Positions 16,614 through 25,179 of a stretch of DNA of 64,000 nucleotides are shown piece after piece. The notes under the pieces are model-generated. The model was not told where the DNA came from, searched no databases, and saw nothing but the letters and a program-made list of their open reading frames with translations. Position 1 is the stretch's first letter. Each line of letters begins with the position of its first letter. Position numbers and translations under genes: made by a program. The stretch is from Brevibacterium sp. S111 (GTDB lineage Bacteria > Actinomycetota > Actinomycetes > Actinomycetales > Brevibacteriaceae), in contig NZ_RHFH01000009.1 in NCBI RefSeq assembly GCF_004745075.1, positions 62,001 to 126,000 on the forward strand, given 5' to 3'.

Positions 16614-16973
16614 TCATTCGAGGAAGCAGAAGATGAGGACCGCCGCGCAGGCGAGGAGCATGCCCAGGCAGTTGAGCCAGAAGTCCCGCCCGACGTAGCG
16701 CGCCCGCCGATGCGCCGCGACAGCGCAGAGGAAATAGGCGACGAGCCCCGCCGCTGCGGCGGCGCCGAGACCGGGAATCCAGATGCCGGCGACCAGCCCC
16801 GCGGCGGCGAGGAACTTCACGATCGCGAGCACCCACCACCAATCGCGTGGGAACCCGACGCCGTCGAGGCAGGCGGCGATCGCCTGGGGCGGTCGGAAGG
16901 TCAGCAGTCCGTCGCCGAAGACGACGATCGCGAGGACGACGACCGGCCAGGTGGGGTCGGGCAGCAGAATCAT
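16614..16973 (-). CDS. DoxX-like small membrane protein
   Basis: A protein of about 119 residues with four hydrophobic segments, resembling DoxX-like/DUF4267-type membrane proteins. The ATG at 16973 (MILLPDPTW) is preferred; the longer frame upstream is Arg/Ser-rich and runs into the TetR gene. It follows the TetR gene by 37 bp in the same direction and is probably co-transcribed and controlled by it. The function of such proteins is not settled. Confidence 0.72.
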   Translation of the reverse strand: MILLPDPTWPVVVLAIVVFGDGLLTFRPPQAIAACLDGVGFPRDWWWVLAIVKFLAAAGLVAGIWIPGLGAAAAAGLVAYFLCAVAAHRRARYVGRDFWLNCLGMLLACAAVLIFCFLE

Positions 16974-17010
16974 GGCAGGGCCTCGGTGGAATCGTTGATG
17001 GACGGCCGGT

Positions 17011-17676
17011 TCACAGCGGGCTCCGGACGCGAGTATGGAAAGCGATGATGGCCAGGAGCGCATCCGTGGCCTCGGCGAGAGTCATCGTCGTCGCGGCCCA
17101 CCGGAAGAGTATGCCCAGGTAGGAGTCGTAGAGCGCCGAGGCGCTGGCCCGCGCATGGTCCTCGCTGATCCCGATCGAGGCCAAGGCCCCGCTGAGGCGG
17201 TCCTGCAAGTCCGCCGCGAGAGCATTGAATACCTCGGGGTCGCCCTTGACCCGGATCATCGCCGCCGCGTAGTCCCGGGACAGGTCCTCGTGTGCGGCGA
17301 AGAATTCGAGGAACGGCAGAAAGAGATCAAGCAGGTGACGCTGCACCGCCGAGGTGGTCCTGGCCCCGCTCACCACCGACGTGCCCGCAGCATCGTGCCC
17401 TCCCCGCTTCGACAGACTGACCCGCCGAGGCGGAGGTGCCGTGTACGTCCCGTCCTGCAGTTGGCCGATCCACCGATCGAAGCAGCGGACGAGGATGGCG
17501 TCCTTGTCGCCCACGGACATCACCCGGCCGACGGACACCTCGGCGGACTTGGCGATGCCGCGCACGGTTGTGGCCTTGAACCCGTGTTCGAGGAAGAGAT
17601 CGGCGGCGGCGCCGATGATCCGGTCTTCCGTGCGCCGGCGCTTTGCGGAGCGGAATTGAACATGTTCACCTGACAT
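17011..17676 (-). CDS. TetR-family transcriptional regulator
   Basis: A 221-residue regulator. Residues 12-60 form the TetR HTH (RTEDRIIGAAADLFLEHGFK, ATTVRGIAKSAEVSVGRVMS). The C-terminal ligand domain is diverged, with a Pro/Arg/Ser-rich loop at about residues 85-115. ATG 17676 (MSGEHVQ) was chosen; an upstream extension would run through the manganese box and promoter of the divergent mntH. It probably represses itself and the DoxX-like gene downstream. The ligand is unknown. Confidence 0.87.
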   Translation of the reverse strand: MSGEHVQFRSAKRRRTEDRIIGAAADLFLEHGFKATTVRGIAKSAEVSVGRVMSVGDKDAILVRCFDRWIGQLQDGTYTAPPPRRVSLSKRGGHDAAGTSVVSGARTTSAVQRHLLDLFLPFLEFFAAHEDLSRDYAAAMIRVKGDPEVFNALAADLQDRLSGALASIGISEDHARASASALYDSYLGILFRWAATTMTLAEATDALLAIIAFHTRVRSPL

Positions 17677-17842
17677 GGTCGAAGCATAAGTCCTTCCGTG
17701 TTCACTTTCCAGGCCGGTGCATCGCTCGCCGGCCGAGCGCCGGGTGCCGTGGGGCGGGTGCTTCCGGCCTCGCGCCGGTCGAGCGCAGCCGAGTGCTGCC
17801 GGACTCGCGCCATCGTGGACCCTCATGTTGCCCTCGACGGGA

Positions 17843-17862
17843 AAGTTTATGTACCTTAACTT
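17843..17862. promoter_or_regulatory. MntR-type box overlapping the mntH promoter
   Basis: AAGTTTA-TGTACC-TTAACTT is an inverted repeat with 7-bp arms (one mismatch) and a 6-bp centre. It ends one base before the mntH ATG at 17864 and covers a possible -10 element (TATGTA). The same centre and arms recur at 21983-22002 before the manganese ABC operon. Confidence 0.75.
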
Positions 17863-17863
17863 C

Positions 17864-19135
17864 ATGAACGTCGATTCCTCTGCCGTCGCACGCACGGGCG
17901 GGCACGGCCGGAAGAAACGCGACCGGAAGAAGATCTCCACACTCGCGCTCCTCGGCCCGGCCTTCGTCGCCGCCATCGCCTATGTCGATCCGGGCAATGT
18001 CGCCGCCAACCTCACCGCCGGTGCCGAATACGGATACCTGCTCGTGTGGGTGCTCGTGGCCGCGAACCTCATCGCCGTTCTCGTCCAATACCTGTCCTCG
18101 AAGCTCGGGCTCGTCTCCGGACGGTCGCTGCCGGGCATCCTCGGCGAACGACTGCGCCGACGCTCACGCCTGGCCTACTGGGGTCAGGCCGAGATCGTCG
18201 CCATCGCCACCGACCTCGCCGAAGTCATCGGCGGCGCCATCGCCCTGAAGATCCTCTTCGATCTGCCGCTCCTCCTCGGCGGAGTCATCGTCGGAGTGGT
18301 GTCTCTGCTCCTGCTCTCGATCCAATCCACCCGCGGTCAGCGCCCCTTCGAGTTCGTCATCATCGCGTTCCTCGCGATCATCGCCATCGGCTTTCTTGCG
18401 GGCCTGTTCGTCGGGGACGTGGATTGGGGGCAGGCCGCGGGTGGAATCGTGCCCCGGCTCGAAGGCACGAACTCCGTGGTGCTCGCCGCGAGCATGCTCG
18501 GCGCCACGGTCATGCCCCACGCGATCTACCTCCATTCGGCACTCTCGGTCGACCGTCACCGCAGGGACACGACCGCCTCGACCGGGCAGCTGCTGCGCGC
18601 GAGCCGCTGGGACGTCGTGGCCTCCCTCGTCGTCGCCGGATCCGTGAACATTGCGATGCTCCTCCTCGCCGCCGCTTCCCTGCGCGGCCAGGCCGGCACC
18701 GACACCATCGAGGGTGCGCACGCGGTCGTCACGGCCAACCTCGGCGAGATCGTCGGCCTCTTCTTCGGCATCGGACTGCTTGCTTCGGGATTGGCCTCGA
18801 GCGCGGTCGGCTCCTATGCGGGCGCATCGATCATGCAGGGTCTGCTGCGCGTGAACATCCCGATCATGTGGCAGCGGGCGGTGACGATGATTCCCGCACT
18901 CATCATCCTGGGGCTCGGAGTCGACCCGACCTGGGCGCTCGTGCTCAGCCAGGTCGTGCTCAGCCTCGGCATTCCCTTCGCGATGATTCCCCTGGTCAGG
19001 CTCACGAGCAGTCGGAAGGTCATGGGCGAATTCGCGAATGCCCGGTGGATCACGAGCATCGCCGTGGTCGCCTCGGCCCTCATCATCGTGCTCAACGTCG
19101 TCCTCGTCGTCCTCCTTGCGCTGGGAGTCGATTAG
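17864..19135 (+). CDS. mntH: NRAMP-family divalent metal (Mn2+) transporter
   Basis: A 423-residue H+-coupled divalent metal importer of the NRAMP family in the inner membrane. The metal-binding DPGN motif is present (AAIAYVDPGNVAANL), with the second-site region GATVMPHAIYLHSAL. About eleven hydrophobic segments follow. ATG 17864 was chosen; it directly follows the inverted-repeat box with no room for a Shine-Dalgarno sequence, so the mRNA is probably leaderless and its promoter is occluded when the box is bound. The same box precedes the metal ABC operon ending at 19300, which converges on this gene. Manganese is the likely substrate. Confidence 0.92.
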   Translation: MNVDSSAVARTGGHGRKKRDRKKISTLALLGPAFVAAIAYVDPGNVAANLTAGAEYGYLLVWVLVAANLIAVLVQYLSSKLGLVSGRSLPGILGERLRRRSRLAYWGQAEIVAIATDLAEVIGGAIALKILFDLPLLLGGVIVGVVSLLLLSIQSTRGQRPFEFVIIAFLAIIAIGFLAGLFVGDVDWGQAAGGIVPRLEGTNSVVLAASMLGATVMPHAIYLHSALSVDRHRRDTTASTGQLLRASRWDVVASLVVAGSVNIAMLLLAAASLRGQAGTDTIEGAHAVVTANLGEIVGLFFGIGLLASGLASSAVGSYAGASIMQGLLRVNIPIMWQRAVTMIPALIILGLGVDPTWALVLSQVVLSLGIPFAMIPLVRLTSSRKVMGEFANARWITSIAVVASALIIVLNVVLVVLLALGVD

Positions 19136-19138
19136 CCC

Positions 19139-19243
19139 CCACCGAGGTGGTCACCCGGCGGGGGTCACCCCACCGAAGTGGTGAACCGGTGGGATTCGCC
19201 CCGCCGAGGCGGCCGGCGAGGGAGAATCACCCCGCCGAGGTGG
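19139..19243. repeat. Array of four CCRCCGARGYGG motifs at about 30-31 bp spacing
   Basis: CCACCGAGGTGG (from 19139), CCACCGAAGTGG (from 19170), CCGCCGAGGCGG (from 19201) and CCGCCGAGGTGG (from 19232) are spaced by about 31 bp in the gap between the convergent mntH and ABC genes. Each copy is palindromic. This is the third array with a 30-32 bp period directly after a gene in this window. Confidence 0.7.
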
Positions 19244-19299
19244 TGACGCGAAGCCCCTGACCGGCGAAGATTCCGCGGTCGCGGGGGCCGCGGCGCGCA

Positions 19300-20172
19300 T
19301 CACACTCGTGCCCGCGTGCGCTGCCGTCGCCGGGTCGCCACGCGCCGGCCGATGAGGCCGTGGCGAGGGGCGAAGAGGTAGACGAGCGCGAAGACCGCGC
19401 CCTGCGCCAGCACCACCATCCCGCCGGACGCGGCGTCGAAGTAGTAGCTCGAGTACAGGCCGATGATCGCACACGCGATCGAGATCGCCGGGGCGATGAG
19501 CAGCATCCGCTGGAACCGATCCGTGAGCAGGTACGCCGTGGCTCCGGGGACGATGAGCATCGCCACGACGAGGACGACACCGACCGCCTGCAGAGCGACC
19601 ACCGAGGTCAGAGCGAGCAGGCCGAGCAGTGTGGCGCCGAGGAGCCGCGGGTTGATACCCAAGGCATGAGCATGAGTGGGATCGAAGGCGAAGAGGGTGA
19701 AATCGCGGTTCTTGGCCACGAGCACGGTCAGGGTCACCGCGCCGAGCACCGCCACCTGCGCCAGATCCGCGGCCGAGACGCCGAGGAGGTTGCCGAAGAT
19801 GATGTGGTTGAGATCGACATGGGAGGGGACGACCGAGATGAGGACGAGGCCGAGGGCGAACAGGGAGGTGAAGACGATCCCGATCGCGGCATCCTCTTTG
19901 ACGCGACTGGTGTCGCGCACCGCCCCGATGAGCCCGACGGCGAGGAACCCGAAGGCCACCGCCCCGAGCGCGAACGGAGCATCGACGACATAGGCGAGCA
20001 CGACTCCCGGCAGCACGGCATGGGAGACCGCATCGCCCATGAGCGACCAGCCGATGAGCACCAGCCAGCAGGAGAGCACGGCGCACACGACCGAGGCGAT
20101 GAGAGTCGTGGCCAGGGCGCGGAGCATGAAGTCGAAGCCGAAGGGCTCGAACAGGAACTCGAAGACGGTCAT
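19300..20172 (-). CDS. Manganese/zinc ABC transporter permease
   Basis: A 290-residue ABC-3-family permease with eight or nine hydrophobic segments. Typical family features are LIGWSLMGDAVSHAVLPGVVLAY, a central DLNHIIFGNLLGVS region and VALQAVGVVLVVAMLIVPGATAYLLTDRF. It forms the membrane channel for the ATPase and binding protein encoded upstream. Its start overlaps the ATPase stop by 4 bp. It ends with a basic tail. The operon sits under an MntR-type box, so Mn2+ is more likely than Zn2+. Confidence 0.92.
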   Translation of the reverse strand: MTVFEFLFEPFGFDFMLRALATTLIASVVCAVLSCWLVLIGWSLMGDAVSHAVLPGVVLAYVVDAPFALGAVAFGFLAVGLIGAVRDTSRVKEDAAIGIVFTSLFALGLVLISVVPSHVDLNHIIFGNLLGVSAADLAQVAVLGAVTLTVLVAKNRDFTLFAFDPTHAHALGINPRLLGATLLGLLALTSVVALQAVGVVLVVAMLIVPGATAYLLTDRFQRMLLIAPAISIACAIIGLYSSYYFDAASGGMVVLAQGAVFALVYLFAPRHGLIGRRVATRRRQRTRARV

Positions 20173-20987
20173 CGCGCTTCCTCCTCGGTGAGTGTGACCT
20201 CTGCGGGTGTGGCCTCTGTGGGTGTGGCCTCGGTGGGTGTGATGTCGAGGCCGAAGGCGCGGGCGAGGTTTTCGGGGCGGAGCACCTCGGCGGGGGAGGA
20301 GTGGAGGAGGACTCGGCGCATGAGCAGGACCGCCTCATCGGCGAGACCGGGCAGCGCATGCAGATCGTGAGTGGACACGAGCACCGTCGCGCCCGCCTCG
20401 GCGAGTTCCTTGAGCAGCCGGGTGATCGTGGCCTCGCTGCGTTTGTCGACCCCGGCGAAGGGCTCGTCGAGGAGCAGGATCGTCGCTTCCTGAGCGAGCC
20501 CGCGGGCGACGAAGGCCCGCTTCTTCTGTCCTCCCGAGAGCTGCCCGATCTGGCGATCGGCGTACTCGGTGAGCTCGACGCGCTCCAGGGCATGATCGAC
20601 GGCCTCACGGTCGGCCCTGCGGCTCAGCCGCAGCGGGCCCATACGACCGTAGCGACCCATCATCACGACATCGCGCACGGACAGCGGGAAGTCCCAATCG
20701 ACGTCCTCGCTCTGCGGAACATAGCCGAGGACACCGGCCCGTCGTGCCTGCCGCGTGGGGCCGCCGTCGATGCGCACTCGACCGGATTCGGGGTCGATCA
20801 TGCCCATGATCGTCTTGAACAGGGTCGACTTGCCCGAACCGTTCATCCCGATCAGCCCGCAGATGCGTCCGTGCCCCAGCGACAGGGACGCCCGGTCGAG
20901 AGCGAGCGTGTCCCCGTAGTGGACGGTCACCCCGTCGACGCTGATCGCGGGGGTCTCGGTGTGCCCCTGACCGATCGCGGCGCTCAT
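20169..20987 (-). CDS. Manganese/zinc ABC transporter ATP-binding protein
   Basis: A 272-residue ABC ATPase. Walker A is GMNGSGKST (about residue 50), the Q-loop is in GYVPQSEDVDWDFP, the signature is LSGGQKKRAFVARGL, and Walker B is ATILLLDEPFAGVD. The SEDVDWDFP stretch is typical of metal-type ABC-3 ATPases. The C-terminus ends in repeated Thr-Glu-Ala-Thr-Pro units encoded by a short tandem repeat, probably disordered. It overlaps the binding-protein gene upstream and the permease gene downstream by 4 bp each, a tightly coupled operon. Confidence 0.93.
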   Translation of the reverse strand: MSAAIGQGHTETPAISVDGVTVHYGDTLALDRASLSLGHGRICGLIGMNGSGKSTLFKTIMGMIDPESGRVRIDGGPTRQARRAGVLGYVPQSEDVDWDFPLSVRDVVMMGRYGRMGPLRLSRRADREAVDHALERVELTEYADRQIGQLSGGQKKRAFVARGLAQEATILLLDEPFAGVDKRSEATITRLLKELAEAGATVLVSTHDLHALPGLADEAVLLMRRVLLHSSPAEVLRPENLARAFGLDITPTEATPTEATPAEVTLTEEEAR

Positions 20988-21946
20988 CCTCTGCCCCCGG
21001 TCAGGGCCTCGGAGATGACCTGCGCATCGTGGCGGATGAGATCGAGATAGGTGGGGACCGGTCCGTCCGATTCGGACAGCGAGTCGACGTAGAGCGTGCC
21101 GCCGAATTCCGCATCGGTGGACTCGACGACCCGGTCCATCGGCGCCGAGGAGACCGTGGACTCGCAGAAGACCGCGGGCACGTCGTTGTCCTTGACGAAG
21201 TCGATCGCCGAGGTGATCTGCCCCGGGGTCGCCTGCGCTTCGGCATTGACCGGCCAGATGTACTTCTCGCTCAGTCCGGTGTCCCGAGTCAGGTAGGAGA
21301 ACGCCCCCTCGCAGGTGACCAGAGCCCGCTGGGATTTCGGCAGCGTCGAGAGTTCGTCGACGAGGTCGTCGTGGACCTCCTGCAGCTGTGCTCCGTAGTC
21401 CTCGGCATTGGCGGTGTAGTCATCGGCATGGTCCGGGTCGAGGTCGGCGAAGGCGCGAGCCATGTTCTCGGCGTAGATCTGGACATTGAGCGGGCTCATC
21501 CAGGCGTGCGGGTTGGGTTTGCCGGCGTCGGCATCCGCGGTGATCGACAGCTCCTCGACGCCCTCGCTGACGACGGCATGAGGGACGTCGATGTCATCGA
21601 CGAACTGGGAGAACCACTGCTCGAGGTTGAGCCCGTTGTCGAGCACGAGGTCGGCCTTCGACGCCTTGCGGATGTCACCGGGCGTGGGTTCGTAGCCGTG
21701 GATCTCCGCGCCGACCTTCGTGATCGACTCGACCTCGAGATGGTTACCGGCGACGTTGTCCGCAATGTCGGCGAGCACCGTGAAGGTCGTGAGGACGACC
21801 GGTTTGGCATCGGCATCCTCGGCGGCCGGGGAGCTGCTGCAGGCGGCGAGCAGGAGCCCGAGGGCCGAAGCGGTGATCGCCGCGGCTCCGCGCGCGATCC
21901 GGCGGGAGGCAGGGTGGGCGGAGGGCTGTGGTTTGCGGTGGGGCAT
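20984..21946 (-). CDS. Manganese/zinc ABC transporter substrate-binding lipoprotein
   Basis: A 320-residue cluster A-I metal-binding lipoprotein. The N-terminus has a basic region and hydrophobic core ending in the lipobox LLAAC, then a Ser-rich linker, so it is exported and lipid-anchored outside the membrane. Candidate metal ligands are H in GAEIHGYEPT, H in KPNPHAWMSPLN, E in FCESTVSS and D near TLYVDSLSE. There is no long His-rich loop, which argues against a zinc specialist. The ATG at 21946 has AGGAG upstream. The promoter carries the 22-bp inverted repeat at 21982-22003. It is the first gene of the three-gene operon. Confidence 0.93.
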   Translation of the reverse strand: MPHRKPQPSAHPASRRIARGAAAITASALGLLLAACSSSPAAEDADAKPVVLTTFTVLADIADNVAGNHLEVESITKVGAEIHGYEPTPGDIRKASKADLVLDNGLNLEQWFSQFVDDIDVPHAVVSEGVEELSITADADAGKPNPHAWMSPLNVQIYAENMARAFADLDPDHADDYTANAEDYGAQLQEVHDDLVDELSTLPKSQRALVTCEGAFSYLTRDTGLSEKYIWPVNAEAQATPGQITSAIDFVKDNDVPAVFCESTVSSAPMDRVVESTDAEFGGTLYVDSLSESDGPVPTYLDLIRHDAQVISEALTGGRG

Positions 21947-21981
21947 GGGGCTCCTGCTTCTGCGTTCGGGACCTCGGAACG

Positions 21982-22003
21982 AAAGTTAATGTACCTTAAC
22001 TTT
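21982..22003. promoter_or_regulatory. MntR-type box upstream of the metal ABC operon
   Basis: AAAGTTAA-TGTACC-TTAACTTT has perfect 8-bp arms and the same 6-bp centre as the box at 17843-17862. It is 35 bp upstream of the lipoprotein start. The candidate regulator is the DtxR-family protein at 28240-28902. Confidence 0.8.
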
Positions 22004-22082
22004 AAGATCGAGTGAGCAGGAACGGCAAATCCCGGAGGGCGCGGCAGGATATCTCGACGGGAGCGCGCCGTGACCGAGGTCG

Positions 22083-23738
22083 TCAGTCGCGACGCAGATC
22101 GGTCGGGGGCAGCAGAGTGCGCGGGTTCGAGCGCACCCACCACGGACGCGGCAATCCGGCGGCAGCGGCGTCCCGGCGTTCGGCGCGGGTGGCATAGCGG
22201 TAGGTGAAGACGCGGACGCGGACGAGTTCCGGGGCCGCGCCGGCGAAGGGATCGGGGCCCATGAGACGGCGGATCTGTGCGTCGCCGGAACCGATCTTGG
22301 CCAGCAGCTCGGTGAACCAGGTCTGGCGATAATCGCCCAGCGCGGCGAACCACATCAGCCAATCGAGACGCAGATGATACGGCGCAACGACGGGCCCGCG
22401 CCGGCACACATCGCCGGGTTTGCCCTTGAACTCGTACTCCCGCCAGCCGACATCGGCCGCGACCGTCGACTCCTCGAACGGCTCTGCGCCTCGGAACGGC
22501 TCCCCGTCCTCGAGCGGCTCGCGGCTCTCGGGGGCGTTTCCGCCCTCGGAAACGTTCTCGCCTTCGGGGGAGGTCCAGCCTTCGATGACGATCTCGTTGC
22601 GGGTCTCGGTCATCGACCCGAAGGCGCCATAGGCATTGCCGAGGCCGAGCCGATTGAAACTCGCATTCATCAGCTGATGTGAGGAGAAGAGGTTCTTCAG
22701 CGCCGGGAGGTTGAGCATGCACTGCCAGATCACGAAGGCGGCGATGAGGATCAGCCACCAAGTGGGCACAGCACCGGATGCGGCCCCGGACGCTGCTGCC
22801 CCTGAAGCCTCGGCTGCCGTGGACGGACTTGCCGCCTCGGCGCCGAACATGCCGGTCAGGCCCCAACCCGGCCAGGGACCGCCGACGACCCAGGCGAGGA
22901 AGGAATCGCTCATGCCGGCGAAGGCGAGGAGGATCGTCGCCCAATTCAGCCAGGCATAGTTGCCGCTGATGACGAGCGCGAGCTGAGTGAGGATGATCGC
23001 GACCGCGGCGAAGGAGGCGATGGGCTGAGGCAGGAACAGCAGCCAGGGGGCGAGGAGCTGGACGATGTGACTGCCCAGGGTCTCGCTGCGATGCCACCAC
23101 CGGGGCATGAGATGCGCACGCCGGCTGACCGGATTCGGCATCGGCTGGGTCTGATGGTGGTAGTCCATGGCGGTGAGATCACGCCAGGAGCTGTCGCCGC
23201 GCATCTTGATCATGCCGGCGCCGAACTCGACTCGGACGACGAACCAGCGGAGGAACAGGATCATCAGCAGGGTCGGGGCCACCTCGTGGGAGCCGAGGAA
23301 TCCGACGAGGAACCCGGCTTCGAGGAGGAGCGACTCCCATCCGAAGCCGTAGAAGCGCTGGCCGATGCTCACGATCGAGAAGTAGAGGCACCACATGGCG
23401 AGGAAGGCCGGAATCGTCGTCCACGCGGGTCCGGCCTGGGGAACTCCGAGCACGACGGATGCGGCGAGGACCATCCCGATGCCGCAGGCGATGCGCAGGC
23501 GTCGGTCGGTGTATTCGAAGCGCTTCCACCGGAACAGGGTCGGTGCCTGAGCGGCGGTGGTCAGGGCGATGAACCGCGGGGCCGGGGTCAGTCCCCTTTC
23601 GCCGAGGAGCGCGGGGAACTGGTTCCACGCGGACAGGAAGGCGATGAAGAAGAGCGCACCGAATCCGCGCTGCAGCACCTCACGCGCGATCGTGTAGTCA
23701 TCGGCGGTCAGGATCTGCGTCAGTGTCCCGACGTCCAC
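22083..23738 (-). CDS. Lipase maturation factor family membrane protein
   Basis: A protein of about 551 residues similar to lipase maturation factors (LMF1 family), membrane proteins that assist folding of secreted lipases in animals and have uncharacterised bacterial relatives. Visible family features are WKRFEYTDRRLRIACGIGMV, FYGFGWESLLLEAGFL, RWFVVRVEFGAGMIKMRGD, SSWRDLTAMDYHHQTQPMPN and the C-terminal APYHLRLDWLMWFAA, PWWVR. About nine hydrophobic segments precede a soluble C-terminal domain interrupted by a Glu/Pro-rich insert (about residues 385-420). GTG 23738 has GGGAGG 8 bases upstream; GTG 23747 is an alternative. Role in bacteria unknown. Confidence 0.85.
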   Translation of the reverse strand: MDVGTLTQILTADDYTIAREVLQRGFGALFFIAFLSAWNQFPALLGERGLTPAPRFIALTTAAQAPTLFRWKRFEYTDRRLRIACGIGMVLAASVVLGVPQAGPAWTTIPAFLAMWCLYFSIVSIGQRFYGFGWESLLLEAGFLVGFLGSHEVAPTLLMILFLRWFVVRVEFGAGMIKMRGDSSWRDLTAMDYHHQTQPMPNPVSRRAHLMPRWWHRSETLGSHIVQLLAPWLLFLPQPIASFAAVAIILTQLALVISGNYAWLNWATILLAFAGMSDSFLAWVVGGPWPGWGLTGMFGAEAASPSTAAEASGAAASGAASGAVPTWWLILIAAFVIWQCMLNLPALKNLFSSHQLMNASFNRLGLGNAYGAFGSMTETRNEIVIEGWTSPEGENVSEGGNAPESREPLEDGEPFRGAEPFEESTVAADVGWREYEFKGKPGDVCRRGPVVAPYHLRLDWLMWFAALGDYRQTWFTELLAKIGSGDAQIRRLMGPDPFAGAAPELVRVRVFTYRYATRAERRDAAAAGLPRPWWVRSNPRTLLPPTDLRRD

Positions 23739-23842
23739 GGCGCACACCTCCCGGTTCGGTTCGCGGTTCTGATCCGACTATGGTCCGCTCGCCGAGGATG
23801 TGCAAGAGTTCGCGGGCCCCTGGGGCCGAGCCGTCCGGCGTC

Positions 23843-25027
23843 TCAGGGTGTGGTTCGCCCGGTTCGGGCCAGGCGTGTGAGAGCCTCGGCGAATCTCTGC
23901 GACTGTGCCGGGTCGCCGCCGAGGAGCCTCATCTCGGCACGGCCGCGGAAATGCGCCGTGGTCACGACTCCGCCGGCGTCGAATGTGCAGCTGCCGCCCA
24001 TCAGCTGCCCGGGCTGCGCCTGATCGAGGACGACGCTGCGTCCTTGGCCGTTGACGGAGGCGCGCACGACGCGACGGTTCGTGGCGATGAGCATCTGCGG
24101 TTCGGGGGTGAGATCGCTGCGGAACTGCAGGAGCAGGGCCTCTCCCGGCTGGAGGACCTCTCCCTGCTGGAGCAGGTCAGTCGGCGGTGCCGCAGTCGCG
24201 TGGGGAACGGCGCTGCCCTGCTGAACGGCGCCGGCTCGGTGAACGCCGTTGTCCTGGTGCCGGGGATCGAACCTCTCCCTGCGGTGCTGCTGCCTCGGGC
24301 TGAGATGAGGATGCGCTGCGTCGCAGCGGGCGACTCTCACCACCGCCCACAGTCGAGTGCCGAACAGGGCGAGCAGGGACAACGGCAGCGTGATCGTGAC
24401 GAGTAAGAGGCCGGAGCCGGTGCTCATCTCGGGAATGGGGAACATGAAGACGAAGGTGAGGCCGATGCCGAGGAGGAACATCGTCACGAGCATGATGATG
24501 AAGACCGCGGGGTGATCGCGGTTGAACGCCTCGGCGACAGCGGACAGTGTGAAGCCCAGATTGACCGCTGACCAGCAGGCGAAGAAGATGACGAGCGCGG
24601 GCAGCGGTGATGCGCTGTAGTCGCCCCAGATCGTGCCCGGGGTGCCTGTGCTCTTGGCGAAGGAATGCCAGATGAAGATCGATGCCGCGGAGAAGAAAGC
24701 CCAGATAGGACCGACGGAGAACACCTTGTACCAGGCCTGGCGGATGAAGCCGGTGTACGAATCGGGGGCCCTGGGCACATGATGATCGGGTGCCGGTGCG
24801 TCTTTGTCAGAGGAGTCGTCCTCGTTGAAGAAGATGATGGCAATCGTATGGTAGAGCCCGTAGAGCCCGATGCCGACGATCCCGGCGCCCGCGGGATCGA
24901 AGTCCCCGACGCGGTGGGCCCGCGGATCGATGCCGGCATTCATGAGGAAGAAGACGATCGTGGTGAAACCGGCGAGACCCACCCCGTAGACCACGTTCGT
25001 GCTCATCTTGTGCGTTCTGAACTTCAT
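23843..25027 (-). CDS. Membrane protein with C-terminal PH-like domain
   Basis: A 394-residue protein with about six hydrophobic segments in residues 1-225, a Gln/His/Arg-rich linker, and a C-terminal domain of about 105 residues. That domain (LQPGEALLLQF ... MLIATNRRVVRASVNG ... FAEALTRLA) aligns by eye with the C-terminal half of the protein at 27583-28143 and resembles bacterial PH (YokE-like) domains. Start ATG 25027 is weakly supported; ATG 25006 is also possible. It lies downstream of the BetT-like gene, behind a strong inverted repeat. Function unknown. Confidence 0.72.
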   Translation of the reverse strand: MKFRTHKMSTNVVYGVGLAGFTTIVFFLMNAGIDPRAHRVGDFDPAGAGIVGIGLYGLYHTIAIIFFNEDDSSDKDAPAPDHHVPRAPDSYTGFIRQAWYKVFSVGPIWAFFSAASIFIWHSFAKSTGTPGTIWGDYSASPLPALVIFFACWSAVNLGFTLSAVAEAFNRDHPAVFIIMLVTMFLLGIGLTFVFMFPIPEMSTGSGLLLVTITLPLSLLALFGTRLWAVVRVARCDAAHPHLSPRQQHRRERFDPRHQDNGVHRAGAVQQGSAVPHATAAPPTDLLQQGEVLQPGEALLLQFRSDLTPEPQMLIATNRRVVRASVNGQGRSVVLDQAQPGQLMGGSCTFDAGGVVTTAHFRGRAEMRLLGGDPAQSQRFAEALTRLARTGRTTP

Positions 25028-25086
25028 GCTTCGATTCTTACAGCTCTTTCCTCGGCCATGGCCCGGTTCGTGTTCCAGATCTGAAG

Positions 25087-25147
25087 GATCCCACCTCGCC
25101 GAGGCGGCCGGCCCTCTTTCGGTGGGCCGCCTCGGCGAGGTGGGATC
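25087..25147. terminator. Perfect 23-bp inverted repeat downstream of betT
   Basis: The left arm 25087-25109 and right arm 25125-25147 are exact reverse complements (starting GATCCCACCTCG), with a 15-nt loop. Each arm contains the frequent word GCCGAGGCGG. It lies 33 bases after the stop of the minus-strand BetT-like gene and is the obvious terminator for it, although no T-run follows. Confidence 0.75.
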
Positions 25148-25179
25148 GGGAATGTCGCGGACGGCGGGGTCCGCGCGAA

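Noticed and set aside
19151-20608. 485-codon minus-strand frame overlapping the permease and ATPase genes
   Set aside because: It crosses two real genes in another frame and is Arg/Pro/Ser-rich, as expected for a shadow.
21496-23100. 534-codon minus-strand frame across the lipoprotein and LMF-like genes
   Set aside because: It spans the manganese box and promoter and overlaps two supported genes out of frame.
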